Assembly (NCBI GenBank): GCA_033558025.1
Contig: JAUCEF010000007.1
Coordinates: 8,370,001 to 8,434,000, forward strand
Direction: 5' to 3'
Length of the DNA stretch: 64,000 nt
Source of the DNA: Phytophthora sp. 'mugwort'
Lineage: Eukaryota; Oomycota; Peronosporomycetes; Peronosporales; Peronosporaceae
In this document: piece after piece, positions 1 to 10,473 of the stretch
How the letters are laid out: every line of letters begins with the position of its first letter
Numbering within the stretch: position 1 is the first letter of the stretch
Translations under genes and position numbers: made by a program
Notes under the pieces: generated by a model
Told to the model about the DNA's origin: nothing
The model's database searches: none
What the model saw: only the letters and a program-made list of their open reading frames with translations

Positions 1-285
1 ACAATCTGCCTTATTGGTTTGCTGGAAGCGCCTCCAGTTTAGCGCTATTACTATTTGAAGACCTATTGTTGAATATTTTTTATTAACCTTTTTAGAGAGC
101 ACACAATTCAAAAAAAATATTAATAGTACTATCATTAGACTCGAGAATGATTGTCGATTGTACACGGAGCCGACGTCAGTGGCGTCCAGAGCTCCTTGCA
201 GCACCTTTCTTTCATTCCTGTACCTGCGTCGTCGCGCACAAGTCAAGTCTTTTGTTCATACCAGTGGTAGTAGCAGGCGTGTTGG

Positions 286-1752
286 ATGGTCCAACATCGG
301 ACACTCAATTCCAGCCTTAGCGCTTCGTATGGCGCCGTTGCAACTGACACGCCGCCCAAGAACTTCGCGCCGAGCCCGCGTCGCCGCCTCACGCAATGGT
401 ACGTCAACATGGCGCTGATCAACTTCGTCGAATTTTCAGCCGAGTCCTCGCGCGGCGTCGTGCTGGCCACGCTCTTCCTCTACAACAAGTCACTGGGCGG
501 AGACCTGGCCTTCATGGGGCTTCTGACGTCGCTCTTCTCGGTGGGGCGCCTGATCTCGTCCACGGTCTTTGGCTGGATGTGCGACCGCTACTCGTTTCGC
601 CTGGTGTATCTCGTGTCGTCAGGCATCTGTCTGTTGGGCAACCTCATCTACCTGATGGCCGATATACACGTTGCCGACAGTTTGACGGTTTTGGCTGCGA
701 GTCGGTTCATCGTGGGCTTCGGTGCTGGCAACCGCAGCGTTTGCCGTGCCGACGTCGCTGCCATGACCACCATCAACCAGCGACTGCGCTATCTCACCAT
801 CCTTGCGACGGTCGTCTTCCTCGGTTATGCGCTAACGCCAGGACTCGGCAGCCTCGTGGCGGATGTGGACGTGTTCTTCTGTGGCGTGCACTTTAACAAG
901 TTCACCTCGCCCGGCTTGATTCTCGTGCTGTTCAACTTGTTGACGATTTTTGGCATGCTGACTAGCTACGACGCGTCCATCGGTATCCACGATGGTCCGC
1001 TTGAGTCCCCGAATACCGCCGCCACGAAGAACACGCTTTCCGACTTGACGTCTATGCCCGAGCGTATCGTGAATGCTGGCGCATTGGTGTTTATCTTCCT
1101 CAACTTCACTGCGCGTGGTATCCTGTCGGTGTTCGAGACGGTGAACATCCCGCTGTTTCTTCAGGTGACTGGGAGCGACCCCAATAGTGTCGTCGCTGTT
1201 GTAGACGCCTCCAACTTCCAGTTCTACCTTGGACTGCTGGGCCTCATCTCGTACTTCTCTATAGAATACTTTCGCAAAAGCATGACGGATGTCAGCTGGG
1301 TGCAACTTGGATTCATGTTCCTGCTCTCAGGCAACGTACTGCTGGTGGTGATGCCTGCCTCGCTGACATTTGACCGACTGGCGTTTGCAGAGCTCTTGGT
1401 GTGGAGTATTGGCTGCCCGATCACGACCGCGGTTGTGGTGGCGGCATTCTCCAAGCTTCTTGGTGGACGACCGCAGGGAACGCTTATGGGTTTGCTTGGC
1501 TCTGCAGGCTCGGTTTCGCGTATTATTTTGCCGCTATTGCCTGCAGCCATCCCGACGCTGACCCCGGTGTTCATGATCAATATCACGCTGTGTGGTCTTA
1601 GCGTGGCGCTGCTGTGGTGGTACAGCAAATTGGTGTATCGGACTAAACTTGCTATGCTTGCCGATGTCGAGAACGCATTCCGGGTGGTATCACCACCGAA
1701 TGACCTGCGGTCTCCACTGGGGTCTGATAAGGTGGACTTCGAAGACAAATAA
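286..1752 (+). CDS. MFS transporter, array copy 1
   Basis: Uninterrupted 488-residue reading frame for a polytopic membrane transporter of the major facilitator superfamily. After a soluble N-terminus of about 40 residues there are about twelve hydrophobic segments. The loop after helix 2 reads GWMCDRYSFR, the classical MFS motif A (GxxxDRxGRR type). A conserved GFGAGNRSVCRADVA stretch follows in helix 4 and recalls the CLN7/MFSD8 branch, but the substrate cannot be told from sequence. It is the first of four intact tandem paralogues that share this motif and the C-terminal PLGSDKxDF tail (absent in copy 2), so the array arose by local duplication. The start was chosen because the N-terminus aligns with copies 3 and 4 (SYGT/SYGA block). 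Family assignment is firm; specificity is unknown. Confidence 0.85.
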   Translation: MVQHRTLNSSLSASYGAVATDTPPKNFAPSPRRRLTQWYVNMALINFVEFSAESSRGVVLATLFLYNKSLGGDLAFMGLLTSLFSVGRLISSTVFGWMCDRYSFRLVYLVSSGICLLGNLIYLMADIHVADSLTVLAASRFIVGFGAGNRSVCRADVAAMTTINQRLRYLTILATVVFLGYALTPGLGSLVADVDVFFCGVHFNKFTSPGLILVLFNLLTIFGMLTSYDASIGIHDGPLESPNTAATKNTLSDLTSMPERIVNAGALVFIFLNFTARGILSVFETVNIPLFLQVTGSDPNSVVAVVDASNFQFYLGLLGLISYFSIEYFRKSMTDVSWVQLGFMFLLSGNVLLVVMPASLTFDRLAFAELLVWSIGCPITTAVVVAAFSKLLGGRPQGTLMGLLGSAGSVSRIILPLLPAAIPTLTPVFMINITLCGLSVALLWWYSKLVYRTKLAMLADVENAFRVVSPPNDLRSPLGSDKVDFEDK

Positions 1753-1952
1753 TGCTAGATAAACAATGATATATTTCGAGTTGCGGACTAGCTCCAGCCA
1801 CTCAGTCGGCAGTTTTTCGAATATGCCACCGGATCTCATTAGCTTTTGTGTGAGATTCAAATTCCGTTTCTAGTCGTTTCTTGCCTCGTCGTTTCTTTTG
1901 CGGCGAAAGACATTGTGGAATTCTCTGCGCGTGATCAAGTCTCCTCGGTACA

Positions 1953-3374
1953 ATGACTAAGTACTCTACCGTGCCGCTTCAAGATGACGGGCCCGGTATG
2001 TCGTACGGCTCGATTGTCGGCAAACCGACACCTTCTCCCAACCGTGTCGCGCAATGGTACATTAACATGGGCATGATCAACTTTGTCGAATTCGCTGCAG
2101 AGGCGTCGCGTGGTGTCGTGCTGGCCACGCTCTTCCTGTACGCTAAGTCGTTAGGAGGCAATTTAGGCCACATGGGGCTGCTCACGTCGCTCTTTTCGGT
2201 TGGGCGCCTCATTTCGTCGATGCTGTTTGGTTGGATGTGTGATCACTACTCGTTCCGCTCGGTGTATCTGGTATCCTCGAGTGTCTGTCTGGTGGGTAAC
2301 ATTGTATACTTGCTGGCGGAGGGGTATGCAACCGGGGGTTTGCTCGTGCTGTCTGCAAGCCGCTTTATCGTCGGCTTTGGAGCTGGCAACCGCAGCGTTT
2401 GCCGCGCAGATGTGGCTGCTATGACCACAGTCGGCCAGCGATTGCCCTACATGACCATTTTGTCCACAGTCGAGTTCCTAGCCTATGCGCTTACACCAGG
2501 TCTTGGAAGCCTAGTGGCCAACACAGACATGTTTGTATTCGGCATTCACTTGAATCAATTCACAGCTCCCGGGGTGATTCTGGTCTTGCTCAATGCTATA
2601 TCTGTTGTTGGCATGCTCATGGCGTACGATGTTTCGGTGAAGTCTCACGACGGCCCTGAAGAGCCTGTCGCAGGAACCCAAACCAGCAGGGTCCGAACCG
2701 AAACAACCAGTCTACCTGACCGCATCGTCCACGTAGGCGCTGGTGTGTATATCTTCTTAAACTTTAACGCAAGAGGAATGCTGTCGGTTTTCGAAACGGT
2801 AAACATCCCGCTTTTCCTGGAGGCAACGGGCAAGGATCCGAGTACAGTAGGTGCCGTGGTGGAGGCCTCCAACTTCCAGTTCTACTTGGGCTTGTTCGGA
2901 CTGATGACGTACTTCTCCATCGAGTACTTCCGTAACAGCATCTCTGACGCGAGCTGGGTGCAGCTGGGCTTCCTTTCGCTGCTCTCTGGTAACGCAGTAC
3001 TGGCGGCGGTGCCTGCTGGAGATCTATCGATCGGGTTGCTTGCAGTAGCCGAAATGTTGGTGTGGAGCGTGGGTTGCCCGATCACGACTGCAGTTGGTGT
3101 AGCGGCTTTTTCAAAGCTACTGGGAGGACGTCCTCAGGGCACGCTCATGGGGCTCTTTGGCTCGGCTGCCTCCGTCTCAAGGATTATTTTGCCTCTCATC
3201 CCCGCGGCCATCTCGGCGCTGACGCCGGTGTTCATCATTAACATTGTGCTGTGCGTCTTGAGCGTAGTGATGCTGTGGTGGTTCAATCGTCTCGCGAACA
3301 AGACGAGGCTGGACTTGCTGAATACCGAAAAGGTTTATGCCCCCAGCGTCGTTGTCGCGAAAGACCAGGTCTGA
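1953..3374 (+). CDS. MFS transporter, array copy 2
   Basis: Intact 473-residue paralogue of copy 1, 200 bp downstream on the same strand. It has the same motif A (GWMCDHYSFR), the GFGAGNRSVCRADVA helix-4 signature and the SKLLGGRPQGTLMGL stretch late in the protein. It is the most divergent member: the PLGSDK tail is replaced by an unrelated 20-residue end, the central loop differs (PEEPVAGTQTS), and codon choice is less GC-rich than in copies 3 and 4. The start ATG gives a short hydrophilic leader (MTKYSTVPLQDDGPGMSYGS) that aligns with the SYGT/SYGA region of the others. Probably a plasma- or organelle-membrane transporter of unknown substrate. Confidence 0.85.
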   Translation: MTKYSTVPLQDDGPGMSYGSIVGKPTPSPNRVAQWYINMGMINFVEFAAEASRGVVLATLFLYAKSLGGNLGHMGLLTSLFSVGRLISSMLFGWMCDHYSFRSVYLVSSSVCLVGNIVYLLAEGYATGGLLVLSASRFIVGFGAGNRSVCRADVAAMTTVGQRLPYMTILSTVEFLAYALTPGLGSLVANTDMFVFGIHLNQFTAPGVILVLLNAISVVGMLMAYDVSVKSHDGPEEPVAGTQTSRVRTETTSLPDRIVHVGAGVYIFLNFNARGMLSVFETVNIPLFLEATGKDPSTVGAVVEASNFQFYLGLFGLMTYFSIEYFRNSISDASWVQLGFLSLLSGNAVLAAVPAGDLSIGLLAVAEMLVWSVGCPITTAVGVAAFSKLLGGRPQGTLMGLFGSAASVSRIILPLIPAAISALTPVFIINIVLCVLSVVMLWWFNRLANKTRLDLLNTEKVYAPSVVVAKDQV

Positions 3375-4494
3375 AGCGCGATGGGCTACCCATCTGCATG
3401 TACCCATCTGCATCATAAAGCTTGAAAATACACATTGAAAAGACGCGTTCCTTGTAAGTAGGGTTTCATTTTCGGTCAAAGGGCCTTCCGACCCTGCGTA
3501 TTGATACTAGCGGTAAGCACGAAGTGGTATCGGACGCAGAAGCCTTGCGGGCAACGCGATATCAGCTGCGCCATGGCAGGAGCTTTGCCACCTCACGGAG
3601 TTCACGACCTTCAACATAGACGCTCATGCCGGCAGAGACGTCAAGGCTGCCTGTACTGCGTGACGCAGCAGGGGTCAGCGCATCGCAGCTTGAAGCACCC
3701 ACCGAGTCGAACGTGCTTGAGCACCAATTGGTAAATTGAGCAACAGACGGCGAAAGGCCGGAACAAAGTCCGTGATGGGCAAGGCCGGAACAAGTAGGAT
3801 ACTTTTACACTCTCACTCGCTTACAAGTATCTTACCAGTCCGGGTAACCAGGTGTCCTTGCTAAGCAGGATTCAATATTTCCTATGACTCATGCTCTTAC
3901 CAGCTGTTGGCGCCGTTCCACCGGATGTCGCTCGTTTCATGAGCAGTAGCCGGCAGCATACGACGCTTCGGCGTTTTCGATGGAGGTGTAGGGAGTGCAC
4001 AAGACTGTGTGAACGTTGAAGGAGACCTCCGCGCGGCTGAGCAAGACGGAGGCGTCATGAAGAACGCAGCCGCCGGAACAGTCATCAAAAGGCAGCTTGT
4101 ACCTGGCAAACGACACTTCTTAAAGTGTCTCTAAACTTTACTGCTCTCAAGCATTTACTTACCGGTATGTAATATACAAAGGCACATGTATAGCGTAATG
4201 GCTTCATCTACCAGGGGTCAAGGCTGTCGACACGTTCTGCGGCGAGTTTCAACCCTGATCAGCCTCAAAGTCCCTCCGAATCGTATGGCTGCCTCGGTTT
4301 CCATACATCCACGAACGAGACTGTCAATAATAGGATACCAGCAGCTTTTTGTTGTCCGTGTTTGGCCTACTCGTCCTTTTTGTGTGTACAAATGATCTGA
4401 TACACTTTTGCCTTCATCTGCCCAGACCTGGCCTCACTATGCCGGCAAGGTTGTCGCCCCGCCTGTAATGAATCTCCGCCGATCCAGGGCGGTC
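3375..4494. other. Intergenic spacer in MFS array
   Basis: About 1.1 kb without a recognisable gene. The short open frames on both strands have no domain or family signature. A 13-bp stretch (aaggccggaacaa) occurs twice about 25 bp apart near 3.76-3.80 kb. The right end contains the initiator of the next transporter gene. Confidence 0.5.
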
Positions 4495-4510
4495 GCTCAT
4501 TCCCCGTTCT
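4495..4510 (+). promoter_or_regulatory. Oomycete initiator (Inr) of MFS copy 3
   Basis: GCTCATTCCCCGTTCT closely matches the oomycete Inr consensus GCTCATTYYNCAWTTT. It lies 42 nt upstream of the ATG at 4552. It would place the transcription start downstream of the in-frame ATG at 4408 and so argues for the shorter protein. An equivalent element sits at the same spacing before copy 4. Confidence 0.6.
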
Positions 4511-4551
4511 CCCGAGCCTCACCTACGTGCCCGTGCCCGCGCTCCTCAACG

Positions 4552-6006
4552 ATGACCGCGCTGTCCGTCAACACAGGATCCACGTATGGCACTGCCGAGT
4601 TGCCTAAGCCCAAGAACTTTGACGCCAGTCCGCGGCATCGCTTGTCGCAATGGTACACCAACATGGTTATGATCAACTTTGTCGAGTTCGCGGCCGAGTC
4701 CTCGCGCGGCGTCGTGCTGGCCACGCTCTTCCTCTACACCAAGTCGCTGGGCGGAGACCTGGCCTTCATGGGGCTGCTGACGTCGCTTTTCTCGGTGGGG
4801 CGCCTCATCTCGTCCACAGTATTCGGCTGGATGTGCGACCATTACTCGTTCCGCTCGGTGTACCTCGTGTCATCGGGTATCTGCCTGCTGGGGAACGTCA
4901 TCTATCTCATTGCGGACCAGCACGTAACTGGTAGTCTGACGGCGCTGGCAGCCAGTCGGTTCATTGTGGGCTTCGGCGCTGGCAACCGCAGCGTGTGTCG
5001 AGCTGATGTGGCGTCGATCACGACCATCAACCAGCGGCTCCCGTACCTGACGATCCTGGCCACTGTTGTGTTTCTCGGCTACGCACTGACGCCCGGTCTT
5101 GGTAGTCTGGTGGCCACCACGGACTCGTACTTGCTTGGTATTCATTTCAACAAGTTCACGTCGCCCGGCATGATCCTGATCGTGTTTAATCTGATGACTA
5201 TCATTGGTATGCTCACGATCTACGACGAGTCAGTTAGTATTCACGACGGCCCACTCGAGTCTCCGAGAACGGCAGCTACGAATAACACGCTAAGTGACCC
5301 GACCACGATGCCCGAGCGTATTGTGAACATCGGCGCCGCTGTGTTCATCTTCCTCAACTTCAACGCGCGTGGCATCTTGTCTGTATTCGAGACGGTGAAC
5401 ATCCCGTTGTTCATTGAGGCGACGGGCAGCGACCCCGAGAGCGTGAGCGCTGTGGTGGCTGCATCCAACTTCCAATTCTACCTTGGACTGCTCGGCCTGC
5501 TGTCATACTTTTCGATCGAATACTTCCGCCACAGCCTCCGAGATGTGAGCTGGGTGCAGCTGGGGTTTGTGACACTGCTGGCAGGCAACGTGCTGCTTGT
5601 TGTAGCGCCGTCGCAGCTTTCGTTCCACCAGCTTGCGATTGCTGAGTTCCTAGTATGGAGCGTGGGCTGCCCAATCACGACCGCCGTGGTCTTAGCTGCA
5701 TTCTCAAAGCTGCTTGGCGGCCGGCCTCAAGGCACGCTTATGGGCCTGCTCGGTTCCGCTGCCTCGGTATCCCGCATTGTACTTCCACTGCTTCCTGCGG
5801 CCATTCCTACACTCACTCCGGTGTTTTGGATCAACATTGTGCTTTGCGCGCTTAGCATGGTGCTGCTGTGGTGGTACAGCAGACTGGTACGCAAGACAAA
5901 GATGGCTATGCTTGCCGACGTCGAGAGTGCATTCCGGATCGTGTCGCCCCTGAATGACCCCCGGTCTCCGCTAGGCTCGGACAAGGCGGACTTCCCGGAC
6001 AAATAA
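4552..6006 (+). CDS. MFS transporter, array copy 3
   Basis: Intact transporter of 484 residues when started at the ATG at 4552 (MTALSVNTGSTYGTAELPK). The frame stays open upstream to 4408, but that extension is Pro/Arg-rich, has no match in the paralogues and lies upstream of the initiator at 4495. Motif A (GWMCDHYSFR), GFGAGNRSVCRADVA and the PLGSDKADFPDK tail are all present. It is closest to copy 1 over its whole length, so these two probably derive from a recent duplication. Expected to be a twelve-helix transporter of unknown substrate. Confidence 0.87.
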   Translation: MTALSVNTGSTYGTAELPKPKNFDASPRHRLSQWYTNMVMINFVEFAAESSRGVVLATLFLYTKSLGGDLAFMGLLTSLFSVGRLISSTVFGWMCDHYSFRSVYLVSSGICLLGNVIYLIADQHVTGSLTALAASRFIVGFGAGNRSVCRADVASITTINQRLPYLTILATVVFLGYALTPGLGSLVATTDSYLLGIHFNKFTSPGMILIVFNLMTIIGMLTIYDESVSIHDGPLESPRTAATNNTLSDPTTMPERIVNIGAAVFIFLNFNARGILSVFETVNIPLFIEATGSDPESVSAVVAASNFQFYLGLLGLLSYFSIEYFRHSLRDVSWVQLGFVTLLAGNVLLVVAPSQLSFHQLAIAEFLVWSVGCPITTAVVLAAFSKLLGGRPQGTLMGLLGSAASVSRIVLPLLPAAIPTLTPVFWINIVLCALSMVLLWWYSRLVRKTKMAMLADVESAFRIVSPLNDPRSPLGSDKADFPDK

Positions 6007-7684
6007 ACGTCTACAGCAGTTGCAATTCCCGAAGCAGCGGAGGCAGTGATTCGCCTTATTCCCTTGATAACCACCCTCCGTGCTGAAGTAATGCAAACAT
6101 GAAATTCATGTACTGCATAGTACATGTACTACTGGGGTATTAGGGAATGCAGTATCTTTGGATCTTACCGACCTAGGCTACAACCGTAGTATCTGTACGA
6201 TCTCTAACTCCATATGTATACGATCTCTAACTCTACGAAGTTGAAGTTACATTGGCACAGCAGCCATCACGAAGGACGATCGCTACACGTATTCGTTCCA
6301 CTGGGGCGCCAAGAGCTCAGGACATGTGTTCAAGGACGACAAGGCTGATTGATATGCAGCATCTCTCCGGCCATGCCAGAGGAGGTCCTTGCCCCAGCCG
6401 AGCAAGCGATGCCGATTGCGGCCAGCTGTGCTTCGGCGCCATCTCAACAAATTGAATGCTTCATCAGTCCCAAAACACGTGAGCAATTTGGTGAAGAAGC
6501 ATCTCTCGCACCGATTAGCTCACTGAGCGGAAAATACGAAGATATCTTTCTTGGCATGCTCGTCTGCAGATTTTGTTTGTTCCACATGGCAATTTTCTAA
6601 CAGGCTTTGCTAAAGACAGATGTCTCCGACCCGCTGCACATCATACGCGATTTGCCGTGTTTGACGATGTGAAGTCGAAATGAGGACGGGCGCTCTTGCC
6701 TATTATCCATATGGATACTGGTATGCGAGTGTGAAGGCTATCATTATATGCGAACATTTTATCACCTAACCGGGTAAAATACATGTATCATAGTTCATCT
6801 AGAGCGCCATGCAGCGGCAGTGAACGAGGGACTCCCGTAGTGGCAGCGAGCATGTTACTCAGCAGGAATTTTTCAAAGACGCAGCCTGTCCTGAGAAAGA
6901 AACAGATGAAGCTTGTCTTGGTCCGAGCACCCGACGTATCATCCTCCTCTTCGACTAGTATTCGGAATCAACTCGTTCAAAAGTATCTAACGGCACTAAC
7001 AGACCAAACTGTACAATCGGTGGTGCATTAGGACCTTATAATGTCGATTTGTTGCGTTGATAAGACTGGTTGGGGACGTTGGCGGAGGGGCGATGTCCTC
7101 AGATGTGAGCTCCTGTGAGAACCCATCTCCCTTCAAGCATCCAAGCTTTGTAGGTGCAAACCTGGTCTTGCCGGTCACCGAGCCCTGCTCTGCAGGCTTA
7201 CCATGTGTTTCGTCTGCCGTAGTTGTGGCTTAACCATTACACACTGCATTGACTTCCGCCAGATCCTCGATGGCAATTTTCAACAACGGATCGCTCTGCC
7301 ACTCTGCTAGGTTTTACACGGTGTGCGTAGGCGCGTGAAGTGCCTTGTCTTGGTCGTTAGATAGTACAATGCACCTCACCTTCGAAACGTAAAGTGTGAA
7401 GTACAGCGAGAATATCGCATGAAAAAGGGTTCGGTCGCCACGTCCGCTGTAGATCCGTTCTCAACCGAAGTGTTAGCTCCCCCCGATCCTCCCCAAGATC
7501 GGACAGCAGGCTGGGGATACCAGTACCTCCCACATGAAGTTGAACGCCACCTAATCCGTCCTTAAACTTACCTCCGCTTGTGGCCGGCTGACGTAGTAAA
7601 CGAACTCTGCTCTGCCACCTGCCGTCCGAGCACAGCTTTCACTCGAAAGCTCGCATGGATCTGCGATTCGCACTGGAGACAAGA
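6007..7684. other. Long intergenic region between MFS copies 3 and 4
   Basis: About 1.7 kb with no supportable gene. Several 60-80 codon frames exist, for example near 6.35-6.6 and 6.8-7.0 kb, but they lack domain signatures. A small repeat (gatctctaact) occurs twice near 6.2 kb. Confidence 0.5.
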
Positions 7685-7700
7685 GCTCATTTCCGATTCT
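7685..7700 (+). promoter_or_regulatory. Oomycete initiator (Inr) of MFS copy 4
   Basis: GCTCATTTCCGATTCT matches the oomycete Inr consensus at nearly every position and ends 40 nt before the ATG at 7741. Spacing and sequence parallel the element before copy 3, which suggests both duplicated promoters kept the same core. Confidence 0.6.
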
Positions 7701-7740
7701 TCCAAGCCGACACCGCATCGACTTTCACCTCCAGCTCACT

Positions 7741-9213
7741 ATGGTGTGTGAAGCTCTCTCTTCGAATAGTGCTGCGTCTTATGGCACAAACAGCAGCAAC
7801 CGCGAGTCCGCGCCGCTCATCAAAACCTCACAGTCGACCCCGTCGCGTCGAATCGGGCAATGGTACATTAACATGTTCATGATCAACTTCTTGGAGTTCG
7901 CGACCGAGTCGTCGCGCGGTATCGTGCTGCCCACGCTCTTCTTGTACACATCGTCGCTAGGCGGAGACTTGGCCTTCATGGGGCTTATCAATGCGCTCTT
8001 CTCGGTTGGTCGCCTCTTTTCGAGCATCGCGTTCGGCTGGATGTGCGACAGGTACTCGTTCCGTTCCGTGTACCTCATTTCGACCTTGTTTTGCCTCGTG
8101 GGCAACATTATCTACCTGATGGCCGACGAGCACATGACCGGCAGCTTGACGGCACTGGCAGCGAGTCGCTTCATCGTCGGCTTTGGCGGCGGCAACCGCA
8201 GCGTGTGCCGAGCGGACGTCGCGTCCATCACGACCATTAACCAACGTCTCCCGTACCTGACGATCCTGGTCGGCGTCGTGTTCTTGGGCTATGCGCTGAC
8301 GCCGGGGCTAGGCAGCCTCGTGGCTGAGACGGATGTGCTCTTCTGCGGTGTCCGCTTCAACAAGTTCACGTCGCCCGGCATGATCCTGATCTTGCTGAAT
8401 ATACTGACGATCGTCGGTATCCTCACAGTGTACGATGACAGCGTGACGGTGCACGATGGCCCCGAAGAGGAGGAGTTTGAAGACGACGTGACCAGTAACA
8501 CGTTAAACAACCCGATCCTATTGCCGGATCGTATCGTGAACATCGGTGTGTGTGTGTTCATCTTCCTGAACTTCAACGCGCGCGGCATCTTGTCGGTGTT
8601 CGAAACTGTGAATGTACCGCTGTTTATTGCGGCGACGGAGAGCGACCCAGAGAGCGTGAGCGTCGTGATGGAGGCATCAAACTTCCAGTTTTATCTGGGC
8701 TTGTTGGGTCTACTGTCGTACTTCTCGATTGAATACTTCCGCCACAGTATTCGCGACGAGAACTGGGTGCATCTGGGCTTCGCGATGGTGCTAGCGGGCA
8801 ACATTCTGCTGGCTATGGTGCCGGAAGACTTGACGTTCACGCAGCTGTCGCTTGCCGAGTTCTTGGTGTGGAGCGTGGGTTGCCCCATCTCGACCACGGT
8901 GGTGCTGGCGGCGTTCTCGAAGTTATTGGGCGGGCGTCCGCAGGGCACGCTCATGGGTCTGCTAGGCTCGACAGCGTGCATTTCGCGCAGTGTGCTTCCG
9001 CTGCTGCCTGCGATGGTCTCAACACTGACGCCGATCTTCTGGATTAACATTGTGCTCTGCGCGAGCAGTATTGTGCTTTTGTGGTGGTACACCGATCTGG
9101 TGCACCGAACGAAGATGGCGATGCTAGCAGACGTCGAGAGCGCGTACTGGATTGCGTCACCTTTGAATGACTCTCGGTCTTCGCTGGGCTCCAACTGCGT
9201 GGAGAGCGACTAA
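7741..9213 (+). CDS. MFS transporter, array copy 4
   Basis: Intact 490-residue paralogue with the full set of family marks: motif A (GWMCDRYSFR), GFGGGNRSVCRADVA with one Ala-to-Gly change, the SKLLGGRPQGTLMGL block and a C-terminal LADVESAYWI...SLGS tail. The central cytosolic loop carries an extra acidic run (PEEEEFEDD) that the other copies lack. The start is supported by the initiator 41-56 nt upstream and by alignment of the leader (AASYGTNSS). Codon use is strongly GC-biased at third positions. Substrate unknown. Confidence 0.87.
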   Translation: MVCEALSSNSAASYGTNSSNRESAPLIKTSQSTPSRRIGQWYINMFMINFLEFATESSRGIVLPTLFLYTSSLGGDLAFMGLINALFSVGRLFSSIAFGWMCDRYSFRSVYLISTLFCLVGNIIYLMADEHMTGSLTALAASRFIVGFGGGNRSVCRADVASITTINQRLPYLTILVGVVFLGYALTPGLGSLVAETDVLFCGVRFNKFTSPGMILILLNILTIVGILTVYDDSVTVHDGPEEEEFEDDVTSNTLNNPILLPDRIVNIGVCVFIFLNFNARGILSVFETVNVPLFIAATESDPESVSVVMEASNFQFYLGLLGLLSYFSIEYFRHSIRDENWVHLGFAMVLAGNILLAMVPEDLTFTQLSLAEFLVWSVGCPISTTVVLAAFSKLLGGRPQGTLMGLLGSTACISRSVLPLLPAMVSTLTPIFWINIVLCASSIVLLWWYTDLVHRTKMAMLADVESAYWIASPLNDSRSSLGSNCVESD

Positions 9214-9509
9214 GCACTCAGCGGGTTTACTGATTTGTGTCCTTCTGCTCGATCGAAATGTACTTCTATAATTCTTGATGCAATACACATTCATGAGGCG
9301 CATAATTAGTGTCTGCAATTTGTTAGTGGGAAGTGATGCTTCGTTGCAAACCTGGTTGCGTCAACGTTGGAGATAACTCGTATCATATATTTATGGAAAA
9401 CGATGGACATAACTCATATTATGCAGGACATAGGATTATTCAATCCTGCAGGATCTGAAAATATCAGGATGGATGCGACGTTTGCTGCTCGCACACTGGA
9501 GCTGGCTGG

Positions 9510-10023
9510 AGGCCGCCACGTCGCCACGTTGCGCAATGGTACAGTAACATGGCGTTCATCAACTTCGTCGAGTTCTCAGCTGAGCCCTTACGCGGCGTCG
9601 TGCTGACCACGCTCTTCTTCTGCGAAGGCTGGAGGCCTCATCTTGTCCACGGTCTCCGGTTACCATTACTCGTTCCGCTCAGTCGTCGGCCTGTTGGGGT
9701 AGGTCATCTAATCTCACCGCGGACCAACACGCGACCGGTAGTGAAAACCGCAGCATGTATTAAGCTGATATGGCGTCGATCAATATTTTTAACCAGAACT
9801 ACCTGATGACCCTGGCCTTGTTTGCGTTTCTCGGCTACACACTGAGGCCTGGTCGTGGTAATCTGGTGGCTCGGTACTCATTGCACCTGATCCTGATCAC
9901 GTTGTGTTTAACGTGTTGACAAATTGATGGCATATTGCCTCAGATTCCACTGGGCCTCCACAAAATACCACCAGTTACAATCACCCTGCGATCACCCCTA
10001 GGCTTGATATTGCCGACAAGTAA
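9510..10023 (+). pseudogene. Decayed fifth copy of the MFS array
   Basis: A remnant about one third of normal length. At the left, the nucleotide sequence around 9530-9620 (caatggtacagtaacatggc and on) matches the start of the first hydrophobic region (WYxNMxxINFVEFSAE). It then jumps to scraps resembling the region after motif A, the NRSVCRAD area, the YALTPGLG block and the extreme C-terminus (SPL-G-DIADK then TAA). Large internal deletions and frameshifts remove any long reading frame. It lies directly downstream of copy 4 in the same orientation. Confidence 0.75.
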
Positions 10024-10473
10024 GGCGACCGATGGCTGGCATCGCAGTCAACACTTTCTTTTAACATTCTAATTGACTAATTGACTATCGTCATGCTAAG
10101 CTTGAATAACATTGCTCTGCCGGTAGTTGGCTAGTCGAATCAGCGCGCAATGGAGGGCTTGACTTCGCCAAACTGCTGGTGGCCCGTAGCTTCCGAATGC
10201 GAGAGCGCTTCTTTCTGTTAACACATCGAAAACCAAACGTGTGAGCTGAGAGAGAGACACACAGACGCATACACCAATGACCATCATACGCTACCCCACC
10301 TGTCCAACAAAGGTACTTCGGCACACCAAGCACATGATGCTGAAGCGGCTGACGTCAGTGAACTCGTGTTTCTGATGAGCTTCTACCGCGACTTCACTGG
10401 CGCGTTCAACCTGCATGCCAAAAGCAACCAACATATCGGTATCAGTCACGAGAAAAATTCTCAGCTTCGATGT

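Noticed and set aside
4408..4551. Upstream ATG extending MFS copy 3 by 48 residues
   Set aside because: It lies upstream of the initiator and the extension has no counterpart in the paralogues.
8691..9194. Long antisense frame under MFS copy 4 (similar ones under copies 1 and 3)
   Set aside because: Antisense shadow of a GC-rich coding region; it repeats in the paralogues because they share sequence.
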